A stretch of DNA of 55,772 nucleotides from Bdellovibrionales bacterium (GTDB taxonomy: Bacteria; Bdellovibrionota; Bdellovibrionia; Bdellovibrionales; UBA1609): positions 1-55,772 of the forward strand of contig JABSOQ010000007.1 of the NCBI GenBank assembly GCA_013216195.1, written 5' to 3'. Below are positions 18,116 to 26,260 of this stretch, piece by piece. The notes below the pieces were generated by a model, which saw nothing but the letters and a program-made list of their open reading frames with translations, did not search any database and was not told the origin of the DNA. The stretch's first letter is position 1, and each line of letters opens with the position of its first letter. The translations under genes were made by a program, and so were the position numbers.

Positions 18116-18878
18116 TATTAATTGCAGCTTCTATTTCAAGAGATAGCAATAGAGAGTCGAGCACCGTGTATCCATATGAAATAGCTAGGTAACGCGTCTT
18201 GAGTCTACCGTTTAAATGGCTCTGTCGCTGATCAGACCGACTGTTTTCGGGCAGGTCGGGATCATAGTTGTTGTAAACGGCGTTTAAGCAAGTCTTGGAG
18301 CCCTGGCATTCTTGTGATGTGAGCAGTTCGATTAGGTTCGAAGAGAGCTGGTCTGCCGAGATCGTGGTATCAAGCTGAATCAAAATGCGAGTCAGGCTAG
18401 CTGCTCGGGTAAGGTCTGATGAGTTTGCAGATCTACCAACAGCTTTTAAGCGTTCTATACGGTTCATGACTTGAGAGTACTGGTACTCCCACTCTGGCCC
18501 GAGGTAAGGTGTCAGTGAGTGAAGGGTATTTGCCAGCTCAATCATAGCAAACAACTGATTGCCCAAAAGAACTTGCTCATTGATAGGGGCTGCATAGTCC
18601 TCAAGAATTCTGTCGTTGGGCGCGCCAGCAAGATACTCATTGAGCCAGCCAGATTTTTCATAAAACTCAATAAGCTCGCCATCTTGAATTAAATCGAGGA
18701 GCTCTGCCAAAACCATTTCAGAGCTCGAACGATTGACCTTTTCAAAATAAAGCAGCTTATCAGAGGCAATAAACTGTGGGCCATCAGTCGAAATTTGAGT
18801 GCTCTCATCAGCAGCGGCTGAGTTCAGATATACAATGGCCACGATCGTGGCAACGATTAGCTTTAATATGATTCTCAT
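18105..18878 (-). CDS. exported protein of unknown function (257 aa)
   Basis: I chose the ATG at 18878: GGAAGG lies 7 nt upstream and the signal peptide begins there (MRIILKLIVATIVAIVYLNSAAA, cleavage about residue 22-23). The longer frame from 18962 would run through the promoter. The mature part is mainly alpha-helical and rich in Leu, Ser and Asn, with two Cys close together (SQECQGSKTC) that probably form a disulfide. No family recognised. It sits 97 bp behind mglA but has its own promoter and a terminator at its end. Confidence 0.75.
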   Translation of the reverse strand: MRIILKLIVATIVAIVYLNSAAADESTQISTDGPQFIASDKLLYFEKVNRSSSEMVLAELLDLIQDGELIEFYEKSGWLNEYLAGAPNDRILEDYAAPINEQVLLGNQLFAMIELANTLHSLTPYLGPEWEYQYSQVMNRIERLKAVGRSANSSDLTRAASLTRILIQLDTTISADQLSSNLIELLTSQECQGSKTCLNAVYNNYDPDLPENSRSDQRQSHLNGRLKTRYLAISYGYTVLDSLLLSLEIEAAINNGL

Positions 18879-18900
18879 TTTCGACCTTCCAAGATGAATA

Positions 18901-18929
18901 GAGATACCGCAAATAACATATTGCGTCAA
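18901..18929 (-). promoter_or_regulatory. sigma70-type promoter for the 18105-18878 gene
   Basis: Read on the minus strand: TTGACG (18929-18924), 17-bp spacer, TATCTC (18906-18901). Transcription would start near 18894, leaving a short leader before the ATG. Confidence 0.6.
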
Positions 18930-18975
18930 CTTTTTACTGAGTTGATTAGTGATTACAGGCACTTAAGCCTTCTAG

Positions 18976-19566
18976 CTAGAGGTTTCCACCCTTAAGAACG
19001 TTGATAATGCTCTTAGAGACTGAGTTGAGCGACTCGATGACTCCGGTGCCTTCGGCAGCTGTCGACTCAAAATCAGGAGCATTAAAGTGGTTTAAACTCT
19101 TTCGAAGTTCGGCCACTGGCAGGGCATTCGGTAAGTCTCTTTTGTTGTATTGAAACACAAGCGGTATCTCTTTAATGTCGTAACCGTGTTGTTCGAGACT
19201 CACTTTTAAGTTCTCTAATGACTGGAGATTTTCCTCCATACGTTCAGCTTGAGAGTCTGCGACAAAGACCACTCCATCGAGGCCCTTCATAATCAGCTTC
19301 CGAGAGGCGTCGTACACAACTTGGCCTGGCACCGAATACAAGTGAAAGCGAGTTGTGTAATCTCTAATTTTGCCAACATCTAACGGCAAGAAATCAAAAA
19401 ACAAAGTTCTTTCTACGTCAGTCGGCAATTCGAAGAGTTCCGATTTATCTTGCGCATGGGTCTTGTGGTAAACCCACTGGAGGTTAGTTGTTTTACCACC
19501 TAGAGATGGGCCCCAATATACAACTTTGCAATGAACTTCTTTGGCATTGTAGTTAATGAAAGACAT
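18976..19566 (-). CDS. mglA: MglA-type Ras-like GTPase (196 aa)
   Basis: This is a small cytosolic GTPase that sets cell polarity and controls motility in myxobacteria; in Bdellovibrio it is known to act in prey invasion. Visible motifs: P-loop GPSLGGKT (19-26), switch I TLFFDFLP (54-61), switch II YSVPGQ (77-82) with Ser78 where Ras has Asp (Myxococcus MglA has Thr), and base-recognition NKRD (141-144). The length is typical. The start overlaps the recR stop by one base (TAATG), implying translational coupling. No mglB is present in the window, so its GAP must be encoded elsewhere or be absent. Confidence 0.95.
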   Translation of the reverse strand: MSFINYNAKEVHCKVVYWGPSLGGKTTNLQWVYHKTHAQDKSELFELPTDVERTLFFDFLPLDVGKIRDYTTRFHLYSVPGQVVYDASRKLIMKGLDGVVFVADSQAERMEENLQSLENLKVSLEQHGYDIKEIPLVFQYNKRDLPNALPVAELRKSLNHFNAPDFESTAAEGTGVIESLNSVSKSIINVLKGGNL

Positions 19567-20183
19567 TAAATCTGAATCCTATTCTCGATGGCTCGCCCAA
19601 GTGTTCTATGATCAATGTAATCAATATCTCCACCGATGGGAACTCCGTGTGCTATTCGCGATGTCTGAAGACCCATCTCACCTAAGATCTTAGCAAGATA
19701 AAGTACGGTCGTGTCACCCTCTAAATCAGCATCAAGGGCCAAAATGACTTCTTTTACAGGAGCATCTGTAGCGAGTGAGTCTTTGATCTTGCTAAGTAAA
19801 GGGGCAATTTTGAGATCTTGCGGGCCGATGCCATCTAGCGGAGAAATCACTCCGTGTAAGACATGGTAGCGGCCTCTAAAAACGCCTGATGATTCTATGC
19901 TTGAAATATCTGAGGGGCTTTCAACAACGCAAATGGCCTCATCTGTTCGCTTTGGATCAGAGCAAATCCGGCATATCGATTCTTCTTCGGTGTAAGAAAA
20001 GCAGTTTTCACAGACAGAGATGTTTTCTTTAACTTCGGTAATTGCTGATGAGAAATCGTCGGCGAACTCCTGAGAGGATTTCAGCACGTGGTAAGCCAAC
20101 CTAGCAGCAGATTTTGGTCCGATGCCTGGTAGTTTCGAAAACTCGTGAATCAGTTTGTCTAGTGAAGGTAAGTTGCCAATCAT
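19566..20183 (-). CDS. recR: recombination protein RecR (205 aa)
   Basis: RecR acts with RecF/RecO in loading RecA at gaps. It has an N-terminal helix-hairpin-helix (LPGIGPKSAARLA, 18-30), a zinc finger with Cys58, Cys61, Cys71 and Cys74, and a Toprim domain (VVESPSD and LALDADLEGD). The length is normal. It sits in the usual dnaX-ybaB-recR order, 35 bp after ybaB, and shares one base with mglA downstream. Confidence 0.97.
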   Translation of the reverse strand: MIGNLPSLDKLIHEFSKLPGIGPKSAARLAYHVLKSSQEFADDFSSAITEVKENISVCENCFSYTEEESICRICSDPKRTDEAICVVESPSDISSIESSGVFRGRYHVLHGVISPLDGIGPQDLKIAPLLSKIKDSLATDAPVKEVILALDADLEGDTTVLYLAKILGEMGLQTSRIAHGVPIGGDIDYIDHRTLGRAIENRIQI

Positions 20184-20218
20184 TGCGTTTGCCTAGCCTA
20201 TCAGAGAGTTCAGCCCAA

Positions 20219-20563
20219 TTAGAACATTCCTGGCATGGGGAAGCCACCAGTAATCTTTGACATCTCGTCATCTGAGGTCTTTTTCGCCGTATTCAGGGCC
20301 TCATTCGCCGCTGTCATCACGAGATCTTCGAGCATCTCTTTGTCTCCAGACTCAAAAACATCAGGGCTGATTTCAACAGCTGAGATCTTTTGCTCACCAG
20401 TAGCTGTTACCTTTACAGCTCCTCCTCCTGAGCCGCCTTCAAAAGTGCGTTCAGCAAGTTCTTCTTGGACCTTCTTCATTTTGGCCTGCATCTGGTTGGC
20501 CTGTCTCATGAGTTGTTGCATACCGCCGCCAAAGCCAGCGCCGCCTTTTCCGCGTCCTTTCAT
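20219..20563 (-). CDS. ybaB: YbaB/EbfC nucleoid-associated protein (114 aa)
   Basis: This is a small dimeric DNA-binding protein, usually co-transcribed with dnaX and recR. It has a Gly/Met-rich start, a helix MQQLMRQANQMQAKMKKVQEEL, the strand region GGAVKVTATGEQKISAVEISP, and a Met/Pro-rich tail. The ATG overlaps the end of dnaX by 4 bases, so translation is probably coupled. Confidence 0.95.
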   Translation of the reverse strand: MKGRGKGGAGFGGGMQQLMRQANQMQAKMKKVQEELAERTFEGGSGGGAVKVTATGEQKISAVEISPDVFESGDKEMLEDLVMTAANEALNTAKKTSDDEMSKITGGFPMPGMF

Positions 20564-22485
20564 GACTTTTTCTCCTTAATAGATTGAACAGTAACTTCGA
20601 ATACAGATTCGATAGCTTGCATAAGGGGTTGTTCTTTTGTGGCCTTTAGGTCGGCCTCTTGTTTTTCCATGCGTTTTAATTCTAAGGCTTTCTTAGGAGT
20701 CATCTTCGGTTTTGATTTCTCACTTTGCCCTTCATCAATAAAAACCTGAATTGAATGCCCCTCGCCCCAGTGAGTATTGATCAAGTTCAATGCTTTTTCT
20801 CTAAAAGCATCGCTTGTCATTTTCTCGTACATAAATTTAAGAGGCTTCGGAATACCAATGTGCAGATCTTTCTCGTCTTTTTTGCCTAGGTAAACGTTCT
20901 CAAGCTGTGCACCAACAAGGCCGTTGTCTCTCTTAATGGCCTGAATCAGCTGAAACCAATTTTCTTGCGGTGTAAGGTCACTTTGATAATTTGCTGTTAG
21001 TGCTGTCGCCGGCTCTGGGCTTGGCATTGATTTGGCCTGTGTCGGTCTTGCCGCCTGGGGCGATGCCGCGGTTTGTGCTCGAGGCATTGGTTGAGCAGCT
21101 GGTGTTATAGCTTCATTAGTCGGTGTTTTGACCTGAGCTTGAACAACAGTCTCAGGTTTGGATGCAGGCTGGTGTTGTCTCGAATTCTGGTTGTTAACTT
21201 GTTGTGGCTTCGAGTTGATCTGGTTTGGCTTCGCTACTTCAGCAACTGGCTGAGTTGGTTGTGCTACAGATGCCCGACTAGAGATGCTAGGTGCTGCTGT
21301 CTGACTAGTGGTGGCCTGTGCGCTCGGTGAAGTCTTTTTTTTTTCATCGCTGGCTACTGGTGCTGACTGTTGTCCGCTCAGGTTGAGATGCTTCAAAGGT
21401 GTAATACGAGGAGCGGCAGCCATGCGAAGTAAAAGCATCTCTAGAACAATTCGAGCATCCGCAGAGTAAGAAAGGTCGTTTAGACCCTTCAGCATCATAT
21501 CAAACAGCATGTGAAGGTCTTCTTCACTAACTTGTGAAGTTAAGTTTTTAAGCTGGTCTGACTCGCCATCAGAGATATCGAGAGTTTCGTTTTCAATGCT
21601 TGGAGCCGTTTTGATGAACAGACCATTTCGTATCTGCTCTAAAAAGTCTCTGGCAAAGGTCTTTGAGTCGGCACCTGATTCAAAAAGCCGTCTGACTATG
21701 TCAAAAGTGGTATCGGTGTCTCGCTTAACGATAGCCTCAAAGGCTTCGTTTAAAAGTGCGCGGTTTGTAAGCCCAAGTATTTCAGAGGTCTTCTCTAGTG
21801 TGATGTCTCCATCACTAAAAGTAATAACTTGATCTAACAAGCTCTGCGAATCACGCATCGAGCCGTCGCCTTCTTTGGCTATGGTCCAAAGAGCATCACG
21901 AGTCGCCTCGACGCCATCTTCTTTGCAAATGGTTTCAAGGTGATCTGTAATCATTCGAACTGGGATCCTTCTAAAATCAAATCTCTGACAACGAGATAAA
22001 ATTGTATTCGGGATCTTTTGCACCTCGGTAGTGGCCATTACAAAAACCACATGGTCAGGCGGCTCTTCAAGAGTCTTTAACAGAGCATTGAACGCCGCCG
22101 TCGAAAGCATATGAACTTCGTCGATGATGTAGATCTTGTGTTGACCAGAAGACGGCATGTAGCCGACGGTCTCACGCAAATCGCGAATCGCATCAACACC
22201 GTTGTTAGAGGCTCCATCAATTTCAATTACGTCAACGCTTCTGCCAGCTGCAATGTCTTGCGCTTCTTGAGATTGGCCGGTCGGATCATCGGGGCATCTC
22301 AAGGCCATGGCTAAAATACGCGCTGAAGATGTTTTACCTGTGCCACGCGGGCCAGTGAACAAAAGAGCGTGATGGAGTCGGTCATTTTTTATGGCATTGA
22401 GGAGCGTTTGGCTGACGTGAGACTGCCCTACGAGTTGCTCAAAATGTTTGGGTCGCCACTTACGGGCAATCACCTGGTAGGACAT
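20560..22485 (-). CDS. dnaX: DNA polymerase III subunits tau and gamma (641 aa)
   Basis: DnaX is the motor of the clamp loader. The ATG at 22485 has AAGGAG 10 nt upstream and starts the standard MSYQVIARKWRP; the frame upstream is not used. Walker A is GPRGTGKT (45-52), Walker B YIIDEVHML (119-127), sensor/arginine finger LSRC (163-166). Three of the four zinc-finger cysteines usual between Walker A and B are absent: only Cys64 remains, in LRCPDDPTG. A long Pro/Gln/Ala-rich linker (about 370-510) precedes the tau-specific C-terminal domain. The codons GAA AAA AAA AAG (381-384) form a run of ten A containing A-AAA-AAG. A -1 shift there meets TAG after nine codons, giving a gamma form of 393 aa. 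Confidence 0.97.
   Translation of the reverse strand: MSYQVIARKWRPKHFEQLVGQSHVSQTLLNAIKNDRLHHALLFTGPRGTGKTSSARILAMALRCPDDPTGQSQEAQDIAAGRSVDVIEIDGASNNGVDAIRDLRETVGYMPSSGQHKIYIIDEVHMLSTAAFNALLKTLEEPPDHVVFVMATTEVQKIPNTILSRCQRFDFRRIPVRMITDHLETICKEDGVEATRDALWTIAKEGDGSMRDSQSLLDQVITFSDGDITLEKTSEILGLTNRALLNEAFEAIVKRDTDTTFDIVRRLFESGADSKTFARDFLEQIRNGLFIKTAPSIENETLDISDGESDQLKNLTSQVSEEDLHMLFDMMLKGLNDLSYSADARIVLEMLLLRMAAAPRITPLKHLNLSGQQSAPVASDEKKKTSPSAQATTSQTAAPSISSRASVAQPTQPVAEVAKPNQINSKPQQVNNQNSRQHQPASKPETVVQAQVKTPTNEAITPAAQPMPRAQTAASPQAARPTQAKSMPSPEPATALTANYQSDLTPQENWFQLIQAIKRDNGLVGAQLENVYLGKKDEKDLHIGIPKPLKFMYEKMTSDAFREKALNLINTHWGEGHSIQVFIDEGQSEKSKPKMTPKKALELKRMEKQEADLKATKEQPLMQAIESVFEVTVQSIKEKKS
21335..21344 (-). 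promoter_or_regulatory. A10 slippery site in dnaX (predicted programmed frameshift or transcriptional slippage)
   Basis: Ten T on the plus strand are ten A in the mRNA, phased as xxA-AAA-AAG, the same heptamer used by E. coli dnaX. The -1 frame reads D-F-T-E-R-T-G-H-H and then TAG; the +1 frame also stops, after 21 further codons. The site lies between the clamp-loader domains and the tau-specific region, where a gamma end is expected. Confidence 0.75.
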
Positions 22486-22513
22486 AAAGGATAGGCTCCT
22501 TGGGTTTAAAAGT

Positions 22514-22610
22514 GGCCAGGCACCCCATAGCACATGTGGTCTTCGCTACCGTTGCTTCCTTCCGGACCTGGCGGGATTCACAAAGTCCGACATTGTATGG
22601 GACCCAGCCT
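22514..22610 (-). ncRNA. ffs: signal recognition particle RNA, small bacterial type (4.5S)
   Basis: On the minus strand the apical hallmark CCAGGTCCGGAAGGAAGCA is present, followed by ACGGTAGCGA: the GGAA tetraloop with its two symmetric internal loops, the Ffh-binding site. Flanking arms CCCATA and TATGGG close a single long stem. Ends are estimated to within a few bases. It binds Ffh and FtsY for co-translational membrane targeting. It sits 28 bp before dnaX, a frequent position, and the two are probably transcribed from one promoter. Confidence 0.95.
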
Positions 22611-22653
22611 CAAGATAAACGCAACGGTTGTACACCAAAACGCCTAGGGGCGC

Positions 22654-22681
22654 ACCATAACATCGTAGCGCGGCCTGTCAA
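22654..22681 (-). promoter_or_regulatory. strong sigma70 promoter for SRP RNA and the dnaX operon
   Basis: Read on the minus strand: TTGACA (22681-22676), 16 bp, TATGGT (22659-22654). The -35 is perfect. Transcription would start near 22647, some 37 nt before the mature SRP RNA, implying 5' processing. Confidence 0.75.
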
Positions 22682-22797
22682 GAGGCTGTCTGTAGGGCGA
22701 AAGAGAGCATTCAAATTGAAGCTCGGGCTGTGCGCCTCTGTGTTCGATTAGAGGTGCAGAATTTTCTCAATCAACAGAGATTGGCTTAGTGATTGTT

Positions 22798-23817
22798 CTA
22801 TCGTGCTTCGACAGCGAGAGCCTCATCAACCCCGCCGATTCCGCCAGATAGCGAAGAGGCATCGCCTCCACCAGAGCCAGCTGTCAAGTTCAGTGGTGTC
22901 CGCGGAAAGGCTCGTGCTTCAACGCTAGTGATGGCTTCAACAATTTCTCTACTTGCTGGCGCAGGGTCAGTGGCCAAACCAACTTCAAGTTCTGTGTCTG
23001 CTGGGTTCGCCCGATTTACTGGTGATGAAATTGGCCAACTTTGTGTTTCGAATGTGCCATCAGCATTGCGATAAACAACTGTTACACCTTGCACAGGGGT
23101 GCCATCGAGTTGCACATGCATAGGTATCTGACCATTCTCAATAGGAATCGGAACATTCACAGACGAATTGTTAATTGAGTTACTATAGTGAACATGCACG
23201 CTGTGATCTCCACCGCTTCGATTGTAATGGAGATTGGCCTGCATGTAAGAAGTTGTGCCTGACTCCGAAGGAAGCCTTCTGAAATCTTCAACGGTTTGCC
23301 TGTAGAAGCCTCCGTTGATTTCTCTCAGTGTGTACACGTGGCCAATATCTGTTCGGTTACCTTGCCCCAGGGTGACGTGGTAGCTCTCTGCTCCCAGGGC
23401 TGCTTCAGAGTCTGATTGGTTAGCTCCGAAAGTTCTTTGCACTTGCATTCGGCCGCTCGCGAATTCTGATTCGGGTACGCCCAATGAGAAATCGAGTTGT
23501 CTGATCGGGCCGGTATGATCTCCAGCAAGCACCTGAGCGCGAATCGGGCCTGAGCCTCTTGGTGCACCGTTTTCTACGTGCATAGAAATCTCGGCTTTTC
23601 TCGTCGTTGTCGGTCGAGTGTCAGTTATACGACCAATGAACCTTCGGTTCGTATTTGAGCCATAAAGCATATCTCGGGTGAACGTTCTGAAGGGTGCATC
23701 ACCTGCGATTCCAATGAGCCGACCTAAAGCAGCGCCAGCGCCCGCATAGGCGATGGGGCTAACAGCTAGTGAGGTAGCCAATACGACTGATACAGATAGT
23801 GAGCGTCTCAATTTCAT
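22798..23817 (-). CDS. exported protein with GGIGG...EAR C-terminal tail, paralogue of the divergent 24063 gene (339 aa)
   Basis: Clear signal peptide (MKLRRSLSVSVVLATSLAVSPIAYA, cleavage after residue 25). The mature protein is strand-rich and contains blocks shared with its divergent neighbour in the same order: LGRLIG near the N-terminus, LDFSLGVPESEF, EINGGFYRQT, IPMHVQLDGTPV, YRNADGTF, EAITSVEARAF and, at the end, GGIGG followed by a short acidic stretch and EAR as the last three residues. No known family recognised. The ATG has AAGGGG 6 nt upstream. Probably periplasmic or secreted beyond the outer membrane. Confidence 0.8.
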   Translation of the reverse strand: MKLRRSLSVSVVLATSLAVSPIAYAGAGAALGRLIGIAGDAPFRTFTRDMLYGSNTNRRFIGRITDTRPTTTRKAEISMHVENGAPRGSGPIRAQVLAGDHTGPIRQLDFSLGVPESEFASGRMQVQRTFGANQSDSEAALGAESYHVTLGQGNRTDIGHVYTLREINGGFYRQTVEDFRRLPSESGTTSYMQANLHYNRSGGDHSVHVHYSNSINNSSVNVPIPIENGQIPMHVQLDGTPVQGVTVVYRNADGTFETQSWPISSPVNRANPADTELEVGLATDPAPASREIVEAITSVEARAFPRTPLNLTAGSGGGDASSLSGGIGGVDEALAVEAR

Positions 23818-24062
23818 ACATTCCCCTTACCGAAGGTGGGCTTGAGCCCAGCTTGCCTACCTCTAGCTCGGGCAACTTTCTTATCAGCTGAGAATGGCGA
23901 GATTAGAGATGACAGATCTCTGCGGTAGAGAAGTAGACAGCAGCAATTGAAATCGACAGTTTGTTGATGATTCAGTGTTTGAAGAATTTAAAAAATCTAA
24001 TATTTGATTACTGGCGCCTGTCTCAATTATAGAAATGGCTCGAAAATACCGATGACTTTGCT

Positions 24063-25130
24063 ATGGCAAGCAACAAAAAGCATCAAAACAAAACTAGCAT
24101 CTTAGCTGCTATCTGTTGTGCGCTGCTGGCTTTGCCATTTGCTGATCTTGCTATTGCTGGTCCTGGTCGCATCATCGGTCGTTATCTTGTTGGGCTTAGA
24201 GATAATAGAACATTTGATGATTTCATTGAGACGGCTTTGAGAGGGGAGTACCCCTCGATTCGCTCAGTAGTCAGGTTCGATCAGGGGCGCCAGGTTCCGG
24301 GCCGAGGTACTGGCCTTGTGTATCGCCATCGAACGGGTGATGGCCCCGAGGCCGACAGCCTTCGAGTTCAAACGCTTTACCGAAGAGAGGGAGCTGCCTC
24401 CTTATGGCAATCAGATTTCTCTATTGGGCTAACTGCAGAAAACTTTCAACCACCTCGAGATCAAGTCAAGTTTCTTAGGCCTCGTGCGAATCCCAATGGC
24501 GACAATCCAGCTTACGATGGTGTGCAAGTGATTCGCAGGACCAATGGCTTTCCAGATCGAACTCAGAACTTTCGAATTGCAGAGATAGATGGCCAACAAT
24601 TTCGTCAAACAACTCTCGATCATCAAATGATGCAATACGGGCCTAGTGATGTCAGAGGCATAAAAGTTGAGTTGATGCTTCCAGGTCGAGCGGGTGCTGG
24701 TGAAGTGCCTGAGCAAGGAAGAATTGTCGTTCGAACTTCGAACTTTGACAGTCGTATGCAGTCTCAGTTTATCGATATACCCGATGGGGAGCGAGCACTT
24801 CATGTCGAGTTAGTGGGAGAGCCTGCAACAGAGCTGTTGGTAGTCATGAGGCGAGCCGATGGAACCCTCTACAGCCAGACTCGCTCAATCCAGTCTCAAT
24901 TTAGTTTTCCGGTAAACCCAGAAAGAGAGCTATCATTGGGTGAGCCCGATCCGCCAACTACGGTTGCTGCAAATTTGCGAGAACAGATTAATGGAGTGCA
25001 GGCTCGTGACTTTGCAGCGGGGCCAATGAACCTTTCAGACGCTCTAGATACCCCAGCTCAGTACCGAACCGATGGTGGTATTGGTGGTATGGAGATCATG
25101 GAGCCAGAGGATGTACCTGAAGCTCGCTAA
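24063..25130 (+). CDS. exported protein with GGIGG...EAR C-terminal tail, paralogue of the 22798 gene (355 aa)
   Basis: Signal peptide (basic N-region MASNKKHQNK, hydrophobic core, AIA-G at 32). Blocks aligned with the 22798 protein: PGRIIG, SDFSIGLTAENF, EIDGQQFRQT, ALHVELVGEPA, MRRADGTL, EQINGVQARDF, and an ending with GGIGG and EAR. Overall identity looks low (by eye), so the duplication is old. I see no good ribosome site before the ATG, which is unusual here. It converges with the kinase gene with a one-base gap and no terminator between. Confidence 0.8.
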   Translation: MASNKKHQNKTSILAAICCALLALPFADLAIAGPGRIIGRYLVGLRDNRTFDDFIETALRGEYPSIRSVVRFDQGRQVPGRGTGLVYRHRTGDGPEADSLRVQTLYRREGAASLWQSDFSIGLTAENFQPPRDQVKFLRPRANPNGDNPAYDGVQVIRRTNGFPDRTQNFRIAEIDGQQFRQTTLDHQMMQYGPSDVRGIKVELMLPGRAGAGEVPEQGRIVVRTSNFDSRMQSQFIDIPDGERALHVELVGEPATELLVVMRRADGTLYSQTRSIQSQFSFPVNPERELSLGEPDPPTTVAANLREQINGVQARDFAAGPMNLSDALDTPAQYRTDGGIGGMEIMEPEDVPEAR

Positions 25131-25131
25131 C

Positions 25132-26115
25132 TTACAGAGACCAAGCGATTCTCTCGAGAGCCTCAACCTCTTCAGCCCAATAGGTATAGTCGTGAAACTG
25201 TGGAAACAACTTAGGAAAGCTTGGGTCGGCCCAGCGTTTTGCGATCCAGCCTGCGTAGTGAATGATTCTCAAGCCCCTTAGCCCCGGAAACAAGTCAAAC
25301 TGTGACTCCGGAATCTCGCGAAGTTCATCGTACCCGGCTAACAAAGCCTGTTTCTCTTCATCAGCCATCTCTTGATCACCGCTAAACAGCATCCAAAAGT
25401 CTTGGGCCTCGGGCCCCATTACGCTGTCATCAAAATCTACAAAGAAAAAATCACGATCGCCCTCAGCGGTGTCGAGCTGAAGAAGATTGCCTCGGTGGCA
25501 GTCTCCGTGAATTCGAATAAATTCATCTGGCTCAAGGTGGTCTTCAAGCCAGTACAAGATGGTTTCGGCGGCCTTCTCGTACCGTGACCAGACCTCAGGC
25601 GCAGCAACGGCTTCGATGCGGTCGAGGGCTGGCCAGCCGAACTCCTCAGGTGTGAGGTCAGGCCGGCTTCGAAATTCATTTTGCGAGCCACAATTGTGCA
25701 ATCTTGCAAGCAGCCCTCCGACTTGCTTAAGCTGCTCTGGCGTCAGCTCTTGTGGCATTCTGCCAAAGCACTTTTCAAATATCGAAAAATTAAGGTCAGA
25801 GTAGCTTGATAGAGTCTTTCCGCCGACTTCAATGGGTGCAATAACTGGTATACCTTGGTGTTTGAGTTCTTGTTCAAAAAAGTGCTCTTCGTGCAGGGCT
25901 TTAAGCGACCAGCGATTGGGGCGGTAAAACTTGGTGATGATATGGCCCCCGAGCGCGTCGTAGTCTTTTGAAGTCGTTTCGAGAAAAACATCGAAGACTC
26001 GGTTCTCATAAGAATTGAGCTGCAGATACTCGCCAGTGGTGGTGTAGCCACATGACTCTATACCCTCCAGAACAACGTCAGGCGTAAGTTTGTAAAAAGA
26101 TTGATCTAAACTCAT
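25132..26115 (-). CDS. srkA: SrkA (YihE)-type stress-response Ser/Thr protein kinase (327 aa)
   Basis: This belongs to the APH/choline-kinase-like superfamily; E. coli SrkA phosphorylates Ser/Thr and counteracts MazF-linked death after oxidative stress. It shows the catalytic loop HGDCHRGN (203-210, Asp205 as base), the metal-binding VDFDD (226-230) and the following MGPEAQDFW, and the N-terminal LNSYENRVFDV typical of the family. The length is close to E. coli SrkA (328). The ATG at 26115 has little in front as a ribosome site. No dsbA neighbour, unlike in enterobacteria. Confidence 0.92.
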   Translation of the reverse strand: MSLDQSFYKLTPDVVLEGIESCGYTTTGEYLQLNSYENRVFDVFLETTSKDYDALGGHIITKFYRPNRWSLKALHEEHFFEQELKHQGIPVIAPIEVGGKTLSSYSDLNFSIFEKCFGRMPQELTPEQLKQVGGLLARLHNCGSQNEFRSRPDLTPEEFGWPALDRIEAVAAPEVWSRYEKAAETILYWLEDHLEPDEFIRIHGDCHRGNLLQLDTAEGDRDFFFVDFDDSVMGPEAQDFWMLFSGDQEMADEEKQALLAGYDELREIPESQFDLFPGLRGLRIIHYAGWIAKRWADPSFPKLFPQFHDYTYWAEEVEALERIAWSL

Positions 26116-26260
26116 CGACTATGACCTTAGCTCAAATTGCTTGAATTTGTGAGTTGAAATCGAAAACCGAGTCAGACAGGTAGAATATACCGGTAGTGTT
26201 GACACTTGACTCAGCTGGCGATGTTGCCAAAGGCCCTAGTGATGGGGCAATCTAGCAACC

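Noticed and set aside
20235-20579. 114-codon open frame on the plus strand opposite ybaB
   Set aside because: It mirrors the ybaB frame exactly in position; the minus-strand reading is a clear YbaB protein in its conserved operon, so the plus frame is a shadow.
24036-24062. Sigma28-like -10 (CCGATGA) just before the 24063 gene
   Set aside because: A start from it would fall at or inside the ATG, leaving almost no leader, and the upstream box and spacing do not fit.
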